Origin: Acrasis kona | Taxonomy: Eukaryota; Heterolobosea; Eutetramitea; Acrasida; Acrasidae | Direction of reading: 5' to 3' | DNA: 32,193 nucleotides | Assembly (NCBI GenBank): GCA_026419775.2 | Contig: JAOPGA020000092.1 | Span: forward strand, 1-32,193 | Part shown: positions 17,374 through 27,112 of the stretch, piece after piece | How positions within the stretch are numbered: position 1 is the first letter of the stretch | How the letters are laid out: every line of letters starts with the position of its first letter | The notes under the pieces: generated by a model | What the model was told of the DNA's origin: nothing | What the model saw: the letters and a program-made list of their open reading frames with translations, nothing else | The model's database searches: none | Made by a program: the position numbers and the translations under genes

Positions 17374-19033
17374 ATGAATGAGGACGATGAAGTTGTTTGT
17401 GTGGGTGAAGATAGGCTTGTAAGGCATTTAACATTACATATCTTATACTCCAAGATTGAGGTTATCCAAACAAATATGAACCAACCAAGTATTTTAGTGG
17501 AGGATTCGCCAAAGAAAACAATAAGTCAAAACTATCCCATATTCAACAACAAAAGGAAGAATGAGGCAGTTGATAATGGACCTAACAAGAAAATAGCAAA
17601 AAACAACAAAGTACAAAATGCGATTGAATCAAAACTGCTCGCAAGATCAGCCCCCATCAAACCAACCCCAATAAGACTTGCTGTGCCCCATAAACCTACT
17701 CCAAGAATATCTCACGTTATAGACGATGACGAAGACGTCTTAGAGACAGCAATAGAGGTAAACAAAGGAGCACGCATTACTAAGCTTGTATACGAACAAA
17801 ATGTTGTGCACGATTTTGATGCAAGGTGCCTACATAATGACCAAATAATAAAAAGTCGCACATTCTACATAGGTTCAAATACTTTCAGCATTGAGTTGGT
17901 AGATCCAGATGAAAAGCTACAAACCATCTATTCATCATTCAGTCAGGTTAGATCAATTATTTATATCAAACTAAAACATTTTCAGGACACACATGAACTT
18001 GAATACATTACTGTAAAAGTTGATTCAATACAATCCGCTTGGATCATTGATAAAGTAATTGGAATGAATGCTAGGATATCCATAAACAATACTACGTTTC
18101 CTAATCAAACTGACTCAGAGTCGAAAGGATTTTTCATCATTTTCCCTTCTGCCAACTTGATACCACTGCTGTCACACATACTTCCACACGCTTCTACATT
18201 TACAACGACTTCACAATTATATGAACATACCAAACTGTCTCCATCCATCATATCCAGATCATTAAGTGCAAGGCTTATTGACGGAAGAGCATATCTAAAG
18301 GAACCCATTAATACAGAGAAGCCGATCATTACTTATAAGAACATTGTAAGCCTAATTTTAACTCTCATCATTTAACATTTTGTAGGGAATTACAAGGAGC
18401 GATATAAGAAGGTTGGAAGAAAATCAAATGTTGAACGATCAAGTCATTGACTTTTACGTGGAACACCTGCAAGAGAACAACATTGAAAAAATTCACATAT
18501 TCCACACCACATTCTTTCCTTTGCTACAAAAAGATTTTTCCCGCCTAGCACAACGAGTACCAAGCCCTTCAACAAGAATATTCAAAAAGGATCTAATCAT
18601 GGTTCCCATCAATTTAGAGTATGTTATCACCTTCCCATGACCACCACTCACTACCTGTCGCAGCAACATTCATTGGATCCTGGTCTCAATCATCAAACCA
18701 AGCAGTCAAGAGCCAATCATCGTCTACTGCGATTCGTTAGCAAAAAGAATCCAACCTCACATTGTGGATAGAATCATCGAGTACATGAACATGAGATGGG
18801 CCATCGAAGACAGTCAAGAATCTCCCAAACAATATTCCATCCAACAAGCAATCCTTCCACAACAAGAACAAGGAAGCGTCGACTGCGGCGTCTACATTTG
18901 CAAATACATGGAACTGTTCATCAAACAATACAACACGCTTACCTATCCAATCAACAAACCATCGTGGTTTACAAAAAACGATGTAAAACAAACAAGAATC
19001 AAAATTAAAAAATTACTTTTACTTCTTTTTTGA
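17374..19033 (+). CDS. Ulp/SENP-type SUMO protease (spliced), 524 aa
   Basis: Exons 17374-18345, 18386-18618 and 18664-19033 are joined over 40-nt and 45-nt GT-AG introns. Joining gives the C48 peptidase core: [24 protein letters not shown], then VPINLDNIHW with catalytic His, YCDSL with catalytic Asp, and [13 protein letters not shown] with catalytic Cys. The oxyanion Gln lies at -7 (or -5) from Cys instead of the usual -6. These enzymes mature SUMO and remove it from targets. Residues about 130-230 contain a beta-rich segment after [11 protein letters not shown] that may be the PH-like fold of Ulp2/SENP6/7 proteins (inference). A 36-nt stretch at 17419-17454 looks like a further, frame-neutral intron; removing it gives 512 aa. 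The last five codons are antisense to the ABCE1 C-terminus. Confidence 0.88.
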
Positions 19034-20956
19034 TGACGTTGCTTCGGTGTTACTTCCCTTGAATTGTCTTCTCTTCTTCTCGTCGACCGGTCCATCCTCC
19101 TCTTCGTCTTCAAATGTATCAATGTAAAAGTAATTTCCGCTATCCTTTTGTTCTCTATCCTTAATACTATCCATCTTGTTGATACGTGGTCTGAAATTAG
19201 TGGGATCTCTTCTAAATGTAATTTTCAATTGTTTCAAGAATTTGTTCATTCCGCTCAACAATGGTTGTGGCTCGTTAGCACTGGCATTCAAACTAGGAAC
19301 GCCTTCGTAAACAATCACGCGATTGGCCAAGTAAGTAGCCATGATGAAATCGTGTTCTACGATGAACGCAGTCTTCTTGGTGTGCAAGATGAATCTCTTT
19401 ATAATCTTTGCTGCCAACAAACGTTGCTCGCTATCAAGATAGGCACTAGGTTCGTCGATCAAGTACACATCTGCAGGTGTTCCCAAACACAAGCACAATG
19501 CAACTCTTTGCAACTCGCCTCCGCTCAACGTTTGTACCTTATTGTCCATCAACGGATGAATGTTGAGTGGCTTGAACACATCGGCTTGGAACTGAGTGTG
19601 ATTCAAGGCGGTGCGAATTCTAGTGCTCAATAATTCGGCGACGGTGCCCGGGAACTTGGGTGCGATTTTTTGTGGTTTGAAAGAAACGTTTAGTTCGGGC
19701 ACGACCACGTCGTCTTGATCTGGTTTCAATTTGCCGGCCAACATCTTGATGAATGTGGTTTTTCCGGTTCCATTCTCTCCCAGGAGAACGATGATTTCGC
19801 TATCGCTGAAACTACCGGGGTTGATGTTTAACGTGAAACTCTCTTGGAATGATTTGCTCATGTGTGGGTAGCTATAACGAATGCGACTGCTTCCGCTTCC
19901 TCCCACATCTTCTTCTGCTTCGGTCACTCTGAATGTGAGCGATTCGGTGCGGAAACGTAGATTTTCGGTGGGGACGAATCCGGCCAAGAAAATGTTGATT
20001 CCCTCGCGAACTCCGAAAGGCATGGTGACGACTCCGTAAGCTCCGGGAATTCCGTACAATACGCAAATGAAATCGCTCAAATAATCCAAAATGCTCAAAT
20101 CATGTTCGACGGCAATGATGAAATTATCGGGGCTCATCAATTTGCGAATGACTTCGGCTGCACGTAAACGTTGTTTGACGTCTAGGTAACTACTTGGTTC
20201 GTCGAACATGTACATGTCTGCTTTCCTGACGCATAAGAGAGCGATGGCGAAACGTTGTAATTCACCTCCGCTCAATGATTCCAAATCACGATCCAAGAAT
20301 GAGTTCATGTCCAAATCATCAACCATCTCTTGCAACACTTCCCTTTCGTCCTTGCTCGTCAAAATGTCCCTGACTTTTCCTTTGGCTGCTCTTGGTAAAT
20401 TATCCACATATTGTGGTTTGATGATGGCAGTGAGATTCTCTTCCAAAAGTTTTGTAAAGTAGGCCTGGAGTTCGCTACCACGGAAATAGGTTAAAATGTC
20501 GGTCCAGTCCGGTGGGTTGGTGTAACGTCCCAAATTGGGTTTTAATTTGTCGCCCAAGATCTTTAATGCTGTGCTCTTTCCGATACCGTTGGTTCCTACT
20601 AGACCAAGGACTTGACCTGGACGAGGTTGGGGAAGGCGATGCAACTTGAAGCTGTTGGGACCGTAACGATGGGTGGTGTCCCTGTCCAAGTTTTTGGGCA
20701 AGTTGATGATCTGGATGGCTTCGAATGGACACTTTTTGACACAAATACCACAACCTACACATAATTCTTCGGAAATCCATGCAATCTTATCGGTTGGTGC
20801 TACTTCGATACATAATTTACCAGTACGGACCACTGGGCAAGATTTTTTACATTCTTGTCTGCACTTTTTTGGTTTGCATCTATCTGCTTCAACAATGGCG
20901 ATACGTGTCAATTTGCCATCGTCTTTGGTATCAATTTTACCAGCCTTTTTGCTCAT
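19019..20956 (-). CDS. ABCE1: ABCE1/Rli1 ribosome-recycling ATPase, 645 aa
   Basis: Intronless and complete. The N-terminus holds eight Cys for two 4Fe-4S clusters (C27, C32, C36 or nearby, C40; then C66, C69, C72, C76 in [12 protein letters not shown]). Two ABC domains follow: Walker [10 protein letters not shown], signature LSGGELQR and Walker [12 protein letters not shown], then [17 protein letters not shown] and [15 protein letters not shown]1 splits ribosomal subunits after termination and aids initiation in the cytosol. The usual family length is about 600; here an extra C-terminal tail of about 45 residues (acidic EDEEEDG, then KKRRQFKG and a final KKK) is added. Its stop overlaps the SUMO protease 3' coding end. 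No AATAAA is seen directly after the stop. Confidence 0.97.
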   Translation of the reverse strand: MSKKAGKIDTKDDGKLTRIAIVEADRCKPKKCRQECKKSCPVVRTGKLCIEVAPTDKIAWISEELCVGCGICVKKCPFEAIQIINLPKNLDRDTTHRYGPNSFKLHRLPQPRPGQVLGLVGTNGIGKSTALKILGDKLKPNLGRYTNPPDWTDILTYFRGSELQAYFTKLLEENLTAIIKPQYVDNLPRAAKGKVRDILTSKDEREVLQEMVDDLDMNSFLDRDLESLSGGELQRFAIALLCVRKADMYMFDEPSSYLDVKQRLRAAEVIRKLMSPDNFIIAVEHDLSILDYLSDFICVLYGIPGAYGVVTMPFGVREGINIFLAGFVPTENLRFRTESLTFRVTEAEEDVGGSGSSRIRYSYPHMSKSFQESFTLNINPGSFSDSEIIVLLGENGTGKTTFIKMLAGKLKPDQDDVVVPELNVSFKPQKIAPKFPGTVAELLSTRIRTALNHTQFQADVFKPLNIHPLMDNKVQTLSGGELQRVALCLCLGTPADVYLIDEPSAYLDSEQRLLAAKIIKRFILHTKKTAFIVEHDFIMATYLANRVIVYEGVPSLNASANEPQPLLSGMNKFLKQLKITFRRDPTNFRPRINKMDSIKDREQKDSGNYFYIDTFEDEEEDGPVDEKKRRQFKGSNTEATSSKKK

Positions 20957-21767
20957 TGTTAAAGGTGTGAAAATAAAACAAATAGAATTGGTTTGCTGTT
21001 ACAATTGTTTGGCAAGGACTTCATTTTTGAAATGCTTTGTTGAACATGTTATGTAGTCAGAAGGCGACTGAAGATTGGTGTGATTTTAAGTAATAAGAAA
21101 TTTCAAGTAATAAGAATGAAGGGAATTTATAGAATGATGGGAATCTGAATGTGATGAATTTTTGTTTTACTGAATTGTTCTTGATTTGATGCTATACTAT
21201 GTCGCTTAAACTCTCATAGGTACAACTTGAAATGTTCATGAAAATGTTTAAAATCCATCAGTAACTAGAATATTGTGGTTTAATCCCAAATGGCGTGTCC
21301 TGGTCTAATTACTCAGGGTTCCCAGCAAGCGCTCTCATGCCAGTGTTTTTGTCTGATGCGCAAGATTTGCCGCTTTGCCGAAACTCAACCACAACAAAAA
21401 ATGTACAGATTCATCACTTCAACTCCGCTTACTTTAGAATTCCTACATTGATGAGCGTAGTCAAGGTAACCACAACTGCGTAAGCCTGCGGCAAGGCAGA
21501 TTTAAGTAAATCCTTCAATCAGGAGCTCCCACAAACACACCAAAAAAATGAGTTGTATAATCAAAGAATTTGCAACAATCAATCACAACCAACAAAGTCG
21601 TATCATAATGGAAGCACCATGGCCGTACAAAACAAACGAGACAAGCGCTAAATCTAACATTCTATTCAACTTTTTTGGTGCGGGGTCACGAACCTTTGTC
21701 CATAACTAGGTAAATAGTTCAGTATAAATAGTCATAAAATGCAAAGATTTGTCCTCAAAAACATAAA
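20957..21767. other. Divergent intergenic region, ABCE1 / PQQ-lectin gene
   Basis: About 810 bp, with short open frames only, none having homology I recognise. It presumably contains both promoters. TATAAATA at 21723-21730 serves the plus-strand gene. No tRNA, repeat or inverted repeat of note. Confidence 0.45.
21723..21730 (+). promoter_or_regulatory. TATA box of the PQQ/lectin gene
   Basis: TATAAATA lies 45 bp before the start codon at 21768, the spacing expected for a TATA box with a short 5' leader. The same kind of site precedes the Lys-rich secreted gene. Confidence 0.5.
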
Positions 21768-24383
21768 ATGAAAACGATATACATTACACTTGCACTGCTT
21801 GTAGCAGTGTACGCACAAATTCCAATGTGGGGGTACGACCTTACCAACAGTCGTCACTCGCCTGATGCATCCATAACAGCATCCAACATTAATACATTAA
21901 CCACTGCATGGACGTTCGAAACACAAGGCGACATGATGTCCATGGCGACGGTTGGTACGGTTAACAACCAAAAAGTCGTGTACTTTGCAGACGCAGGAGG
22001 TTGGGTTTACGCTCTTTACCAAACCTCTGGTCAAGTCCTCTGGAGAGTTAAATTCAGCACAGCAACAGGAATTGGGAACAGTTATTCAAGAACAGCACCT
22101 CCACTACACAACGGAAAGGTTTACTTTGGAGATCTTGCCTCCGGTTACTTGGTAGCACTCAACGCCGACACTGGTGCATTCGTCTGGAAGACTCTACTAG
22201 ATCCACACCCTAACGCCAAAATCACAAACTCACCCACCATACACGACGGAGTACTTTACGTAGGACTTTCATCATCAGAATATGCAGTTGAATCAGGTAA
22301 CCCTGGTTTCCAATGCTGTGTGTTCCAAGGAACTCTCCAAGCAGTCAATGCAGAGTCAGGTTCAGTCATTTGGTCAACCAAGATGGCCCCAGACAACCAA
22401 GGAGAAAGAACGGGATATAGCGGTAATGGAGTTTGGGGTTCATCATTCCCAATTGATGTCAAACGTAATGCCATCTACATTGGTACCGGAAATAGTTACA
22501 ACGTACCCCCATCCGTCGCCAATTGTCTAAGAAGCACACCCGTCGGACAAAGAGCAAAATGCCTCGACCCCAATAACCACGCAAGTAGCATTCTCGCACT
22601 AGACTTAACCACCGGAGCCATCAAATGGTCATTCAAGGGAGTCGACTCCGACGTATGGACAACAATGTGCTTTGTTGACGGAAATTGCATTCCTGGAACA
22701 GATCTCGATTATGACTTTGCACAAGCACCAATGATTTACACAACAAGTGATGGTATCGATGTAGTCGGTGGCGGAAGTAAATCAGGAATCTACTGGGCGC
22801 TTAACAGGGACACAGGTGCTCTCATCTGGAGTTACGACACTGGTGCCGGAAACAGCGGAGGAGGATGCGGATTCGGAAGTTCGATGGATAATAATAGCAT
22901 TTACGTTGGAAACAGCAACACTGGAGCGGACGTCGTTACAATGAGCGACGGGTCCACTTGTGGAGGAGGTTTCTGGACAAGTATTGACAAACGAACTGGT
23001 CAACTAAGATGGAAAGTTTGCGATCCCATCGCCAACCCATTCTACGTTCCACCACCACAACATCCATTCGACAACATGGCACCCGGTAGAATCCCCGCTT
23101 CATACTCCAGTGCATTCGCGCCAGTCACCACAAACGCAGCAGGATTAGTCTTTGTGGGAAGTATGGATCCCAGAGGAGCCGTATACGCTCTAAACTCAGC
23201 AACTGGACAAATCGTTTGGACGTATTACCTTGGAGGAAGCGTTGGAGCAAGTGCAACTATTGTCGACGGGTACTTGTTATGGGGAAGTGGTTACACACAA
23301 TGGGGAAGAGGAAGCGCAAGTCGTACTTACAGAGCATTCAAATTGCCCAATGGAACGCCAACTACTACATCGGCACCTACTACTACAACCGTTTCGCCGA
23401 CTACTACAAACTCACCCAATACTCCCACTACTACTACTACCCCAGCACCTACTGTTGATCACCCAACTGATTGTTGGACTTGCCCATCTGGATATATTCA
23501 CTGGTGGTTAGCTGGTTATCAAGTAGCACCTGATGGAGATAGATGCTCTTGTGTCGATAGAGCTACTACAACAACTACTGCTCCAACTACCACTAAAGCA
23601 CCAACTACTACTACTAGTTCACCAACTACAACTAAGACTCCTACTACCACTCCAGCACCTACTCCTGAACACCCAGATAACTGCTGGACATGTCCCGCTG
23701 GTTTTATTCATTGGTGGTTAGCTGGTTATCAAGCTACACCCGACGGTGACTTATGTACTTGCATAGATATCAACTCCGTCACAACAACCACTCCACCAAT
23801 CACAACAACTGCTCCACCAACCTCTACAAAGGTATGTCCAGCTGGATACACCTTAAACGCTGATTACTGTTACCGCCTATTCACTCAATCACTTACCTAT
23901 GATGGCGCTAAGGAACACTGTAGACAACACGGTGGATACTTGGCTTCCATCACTACATGGCAACAAAACTCGTGGGTGCAGCAATTCGTTCCTAAGAGCG
24001 TTGCAGAGTTTTTCATAGGAGGTGCTCGTGCAAACGAAAACGCTGCTTTTCAATGGGACGACAAGAGAAACTGGGGCTACTCTAACTTTGATAATAACGA
24101 ACCTAAGAGGTGGGGAGATCGTATATCGTTCATGAGAACTGAACAGTTTGGAACTGCTGGTAAATGGCGTGCGATTACGAACGCTTATTTGAAACCTTTC
24201 TTGTGTGGAGCGAAAGCTACTGATGCCCAAAGGTCGATTTCTAGAAAGAATTTGAAATCTTTGAAGGGACTTGTTGATACGGAACAAGTTGTTTCTAGTG
24301 GTGGTTCGCAACATACTTTGATGTTTGTGACTGCAGCTGTAACCATGATGCTTCTTTTGATAGGATATGTATTCTCTAAATAA
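21768..24383 (+). CDS. Secreted PQQ-propeller / C-type-lectin mosaic protein, 871 aa
   Basis: A signal peptide (residues 1-16) is followed by an eight-bladed-type PQQ propeller (about 18-525) with repeated GxxYAL...TGxxxW blade ends. It has a vicinal Cys pair (GFQCCVFQG) as in PQQ alcohol dehydrogenases, a GTGNSY calcium-site-like motif, and a DLDYDFAQAPM segment like the family's catalytic-Asp region. Next come Thr/Pro-rich linkers holding two copies of a four-Cys module of about 36 residues (CWTCPSGYIHWWLAGYQ at about 567 and its twin at about 636). A C-type lectin domain follows (about 688-820: YCYRLFTQSLTYDGAKEHC...GGYLASI, NEPKRWG, LKPFLCG). A final hydrophobic segment (848-868) is either a TM anchor or a GPI signal. 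It likely sits on the cell surface or wall, binds glycans and may oxidise an alcohol or sugar; no cytochrome domain is present. Confidence 0.9.
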   Translation: MKTIYITLALLVAVYAQIPMWGYDLTNSRHSPDASITASNINTLTTAWTFETQGDMMSMATVGTVNNQKVVYFADAGGWVYALYQTSGQVLWRVKFSTATGIGNSYSRTAPPLHNGKVYFGDLASGYLVALNADTGAFVWKTLLDPHPNAKITNSPTIHDGVLYVGLSSSEYAVESGNPGFQCCVFQGTLQAVNAESGSVIWSTKMAPDNQGERTGYSGNGVWGSSFPIDVKRNAIYIGTGNSYNVPPSVANCLRSTPVGQRAKCLDPNNHASSILALDLTTGAIKWSFKGVDSDVWTTMCFVDGNCIPGTDLDYDFAQAPMIYTTSDGIDVVGGGSKSGIYWALNRDTGALIWSYDTGAGNSGGGCGFGSSMDNNSIYVGNSNTGADVVTMSDGSTCGGGFWTSIDKRTGQLRWKVCDPIANPFYVPPPQHPFDNMAPGRIPASYSSAFAPVTTNAAGLVFVGSMDPRGAVYALNSATGQIVWTYYLGGSVGASATIVDGYLLWGSGYTQWGRGSASRTYRAFKLPNGTPTTTSAPTTTTVSPTTTNSPNTPTTTTTPAPTVDHPTDCWTCPSGYIHWWLAGYQVAPDGDRCSCVDRATTTTTAPTTTKAPTTTTSSPTTTKTPTTTPAPTPEHPDNCWTCPAGFIHWWLAGYQATPDGDLCTCIDINSVTTTTPPITTTAPPTSTKVCPAGYTLNADYCYRLFTQSLTYDGAKEHCRQHGGYLASITTWQQNSWVQQFVPKSVAEFFIGGARANENAAFQWDDKRNWGYSNFDNNEPKRWGDRISFMRTEQFGTAGKWRAITNAYLKPFLCGAKATDAQRSISRKNLKSLKGLVDTEQVVSSGGSQHTLMFVTAAVTMMLLLIGYVFSK

Positions 24384-24587
24384 AAATAGAGTGTTTTTTG
24401 AAAGTGTTTTTTTTGTTCTTTGTGCTGTTGTGTTTCGATACGTTAGTGGTTCTAATAGAAATACCAACCGTTGGAAATACTGTCTTACGGTTTCAAAATA
24501 GTATTTCTGTATGTAGTATCTTTGGATTGTTTCATATTAATAATAATACCCTCAGTTGAAACTCCGAAGTCCGAGGCGGGGGATAAA

Positions 24588-24605
24588 AAATCTACGCGTA
24601 GATTT
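24588..24605. repeat. Perfect 18-bp palindrome in the MFS gene 5' region
   Basis: AAATCTACGCGTAGATTT equals its own reverse complement. It ends 19 bp before the transporter start codon, so it would be in the leader or core promoter. It could be a dimeric transcription-factor site or form an RNA hairpin. Confidence 0.6.
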
Positions 24606-24624
24606 CACAAAGTAATATTAAACA

Positions 24625-25964
24625 ATGCACATCAAGTCATTCCTTGTGGAGAACAAGGGCAAGTTACTTACGCAATTAGCTCTATGCTTAACTTTCTTCT
24701 TTCAAGGTATGATTATGGACACCTATAAATTAACCATTGTTCAGGTATTTTATGGTCCATGCTGGGACCATCCCTTCACATGTTTTCGAAAAGAACATCT
24801 ACAAGAGTTTTATCCCTATCGTATATATTCAGTGTTAGAGCAGTTGGAAATGCAATTGGTGGTGTAATCACTGGGCACTTGATGGACAAGTACACATCTC
24901 TAGTGCATAGGAGAATAATTATCATCACAACCATGCTTACATTCGCTGCATCAATTGCAGGCTCCACATTTGCATCCCAATTCATTTTGGTGCTAGTGTT
25001 AAATCTGGTGGCAGGACTGGCCGTTGGCAGTATGAAGACATTCTGCAACACCTTGGTAGGATACTTGTGGAAAGAACGTGTTAGTAACTTTCTACTAGCA
25101 CAACACTTTTGCTTTGGTGTTGGCAGTACTCTGTCACCACTTATATTGGCGGGATTTATTAAAGTGGTTGGTTGCGAAGTTAAACCCAGTAGATGGGATT
25201 CTCTTAGCATATGTTACTCTGCAGTAGCCAGCACCGTGTTGGTTGTGGCGGTATCTTTTTTGATAGCACCTGACCTTGATGCTTCAAGAGAGGTTATAAA
25301 AAGAACAAAAAGAGTAAGACAAGAGGAATCAACATTTATCAGATTAATGGGTTACACATCTTTCTTTATACTGCTTATTGCAATGGTACTTAACTCGGAA
25401 GGTGTTTTCTCTGGTTTCCTCTATACATATTTACTAAAGACACATCTCATTAGCAGACAAGACGCCAAATTGTTAAACTCTTTATTTTGGTTGTGCTTTA
25501 CTGTGGCTCGTTTGGTTGCACTTGCTACCTCAAGCTTCATCAGACCCTCAGTCATGTTATTTATAAATTCAATCGGACTGATATCGGCACTAATTCTAAT
25601 GTTGGTCTTCCATGAAAATATTATAGTCATAACTGTTTGTGTAGGGTTGGCTGGTGCGTCTTACTCAACGTTGGTTCCAATATCTATGAGTTTGCCAAAA
25701 TCATATGTGGGCATTGAGGTGACTGGTGTGATGGGAGCGATGATAAACATTGCGACATCCACCGCAAATATTGTGAGCCCAATTCTAATCACACAGGCGT
25801 TTAGGTTGGCAGATGCTGAGGGATTTGTATTATACATTCTCATTCTTGTCTGCGGCTCAACAGTAGTTTATGTGATTGTATTGTCCTTTTTTAAGAAAGG
25901 CGGCTGCGTTATGGGGAGGAAAAGTTCCAAGATGGAATTCGATCCCCTTATTGTGAACAAGTAG
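24625..25964 (+). CDS. MFS transporter, MFSD4-like (spliced), 433 aa
   Basis: Exons 24625-24706 and 24745-25964 are joined over a 38-nt GT-AG intron (24707-24744). This links TM1 (LLTQLALCLTFFFQGILWSMLGPS) to the rest and restores the MFS pattern LSLSYIFSVRAVGNAIGGVITGHLMDKY, the TM2-loop-TM3 motif-A region. About 11-12 hydrophobic helices are present, with a charged central loop near KRTKRVRQEEST between the two halves. The GPSL...IFSVRAVG order recalls the MFSD4/FucP-like group of sugar or small-solute carriers; the substrate is unknown. The short exon 1 holds only TM1. It ends in TAG, with AATAAA at 26057-26062. Confidence 0.88.
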
Positions 25965-26479
25965 ATTGGTTTAAGCTTGGTCACTCAACTACAAATAGCC
26001 GCTCCAAGAGATTGTGCTCAACATTACAAGGAACACTAGAATATAAAGCAATGCATAATAAATAATTGTATCCCTTAAAATATCGATGTACTCTTTACAT
26101 ACTAACAATTACGGGTTCCCATCCAGTTCGTCGCTTGAAAGTCTTCTGAGAAAATGAACAAAACTCAATAATTTTAATTTTATATAAAAATATATAAAAT
26201 TTTAGTGTAGTATTATACGTGCTATGCTGATCACGAACATCATATTTTTATTGTTTGCAATCTTCGAAACGAACAATAAAAAGGTTGCATTAGTCAAAAT
26301 TTTTTTTTAAAACATCTTAAGTTCGAATAGTTTAATCTGGAGTTGTAGCTCTCCGTCCGGGGTGTCAGATATATTTATAACTCAAGACCATTACCTAGAT
26401 GATGGTTTGATTGGTTATGGTGATCATCAAAAAGACCATCATCACCGGAAAGACCTAATCACAAAAGTTAAAAACCACT
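25965..26479. other. Intergenic stretch, about 515 bp
   Basis: Very AT-rich. It includes the 3' end of the transporter transcript and an A/T run near 26175-26205. ATATTTATAA at about 26371-26380, some 100 bp before the next start codon, may be a TATA site. No RNA gene or repeat recognised. Confidence 0.4.
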
Positions 26480-27088
26480 ATGAGTCGCATCCCAGCACTA
26501 GTGTTATTATTGGCAATTGTATATGCAATCGCAGCTCCCACAAAGCCAAACGTCCTCAAGACTGGTACATATAGCATAACAGTGGATATGAAAGACTTGA
26601 ATGGCACTGTTCAGACCTATGCTGCGCACATTGACAGAGAGAATCAAAAATACAGATATGATCTCCTTGATGGAGTTTTCATCGCAAACTACAAGGACAA
26701 CAAATTCTTCAGCGTTGCTGTTTCTCCAAGTGGCAAAGTATTTTGTGAGAGAAACGAGAAATACGTAGCAGCTGATTACAATCCATTCGGTGATGCCGTT
26801 TTCGTGGAACTATCGCAAACTCTAGTAGCAGGACATTTTGTATCAAAGTGGGAAAACACATTCAACATTTTCGACGATGAACTAACCAGAGACATTGTCA
26901 GCTACGTAGACATTTTCACAGGAGAGTTGGTAAGAGCTACCAAGTACGGAGTCAACGTAGATGTTAAAATTGTCGATCGCAGCGTTCCAAACCCCCGCTT
27001 GTTCATTGAGCCAGAACTAGTAAGCTGCAACGCCACCTCATACAAAAAAATCCCAAGCCTTGCTTACGCTTTCAAGTTAAACAAATAA
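26480..27088 (+). CDS. Small secreted protein, unknown family, 202 aa
   Basis: A signal peptide (residues 1-19, MSRIPALVLLLAIVYAIAA) precedes a mature chain of alternating strands: GTYSITVDMKD, QTYAAHIDRENQKYRYDLL, FIANYKDNKFFSVAVSP and so on. Only two Cys (around residues 89 and 182) are seen, a possible disulfide. The early strands recall LolA/LolB-like or other lipid-binding half-barrels, but the family is not recognised. Its stop codon lies within AATAAA (27084-27089), and the chitinase gene on the other strand stops 24 bp further on. Both neighbours are secreted, so co-expression, for instance in wall remodelling or feeding, is possible but not shown. Confidence 0.82.
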   Translation: MSRIPALVLLLAIVYAIAAPTKPNVLKTGTYSITVDMKDLNGTVQTYAAHIDRENQKYRYDLLDGVFIANYKDNKFFSVAVSPSGKVFCERNEKYVAADYNPFGDAVFVELSQTLVAGHFVSKWENTFNIFDDELTRDIVSYVDIFTGELVRATKYGVNVDVKIVDRSVPNPRLFIEPELVSCNATSYKKIPSLAYAFKLNK

Positions 27089-27112
27089 ATGATTTGAAGT
27101 AAATTATTTTAT

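Noticed and set aside
23828-23840. GTATGT donor-like site at the start of the lectin domain
   Set aside because: The bases after it encode the conserved CPAGYT...YCYRLF start of the C-type lectin domain in frame, so this is coding.
24471-24728. 85-aa frame covering the MFS exon 1 region
   Set aside because: The MFS exon in the neighbouring frame joins precisely to the transporter body with TM1 and a 38-nt intron, whereas this frame leads nowhere.
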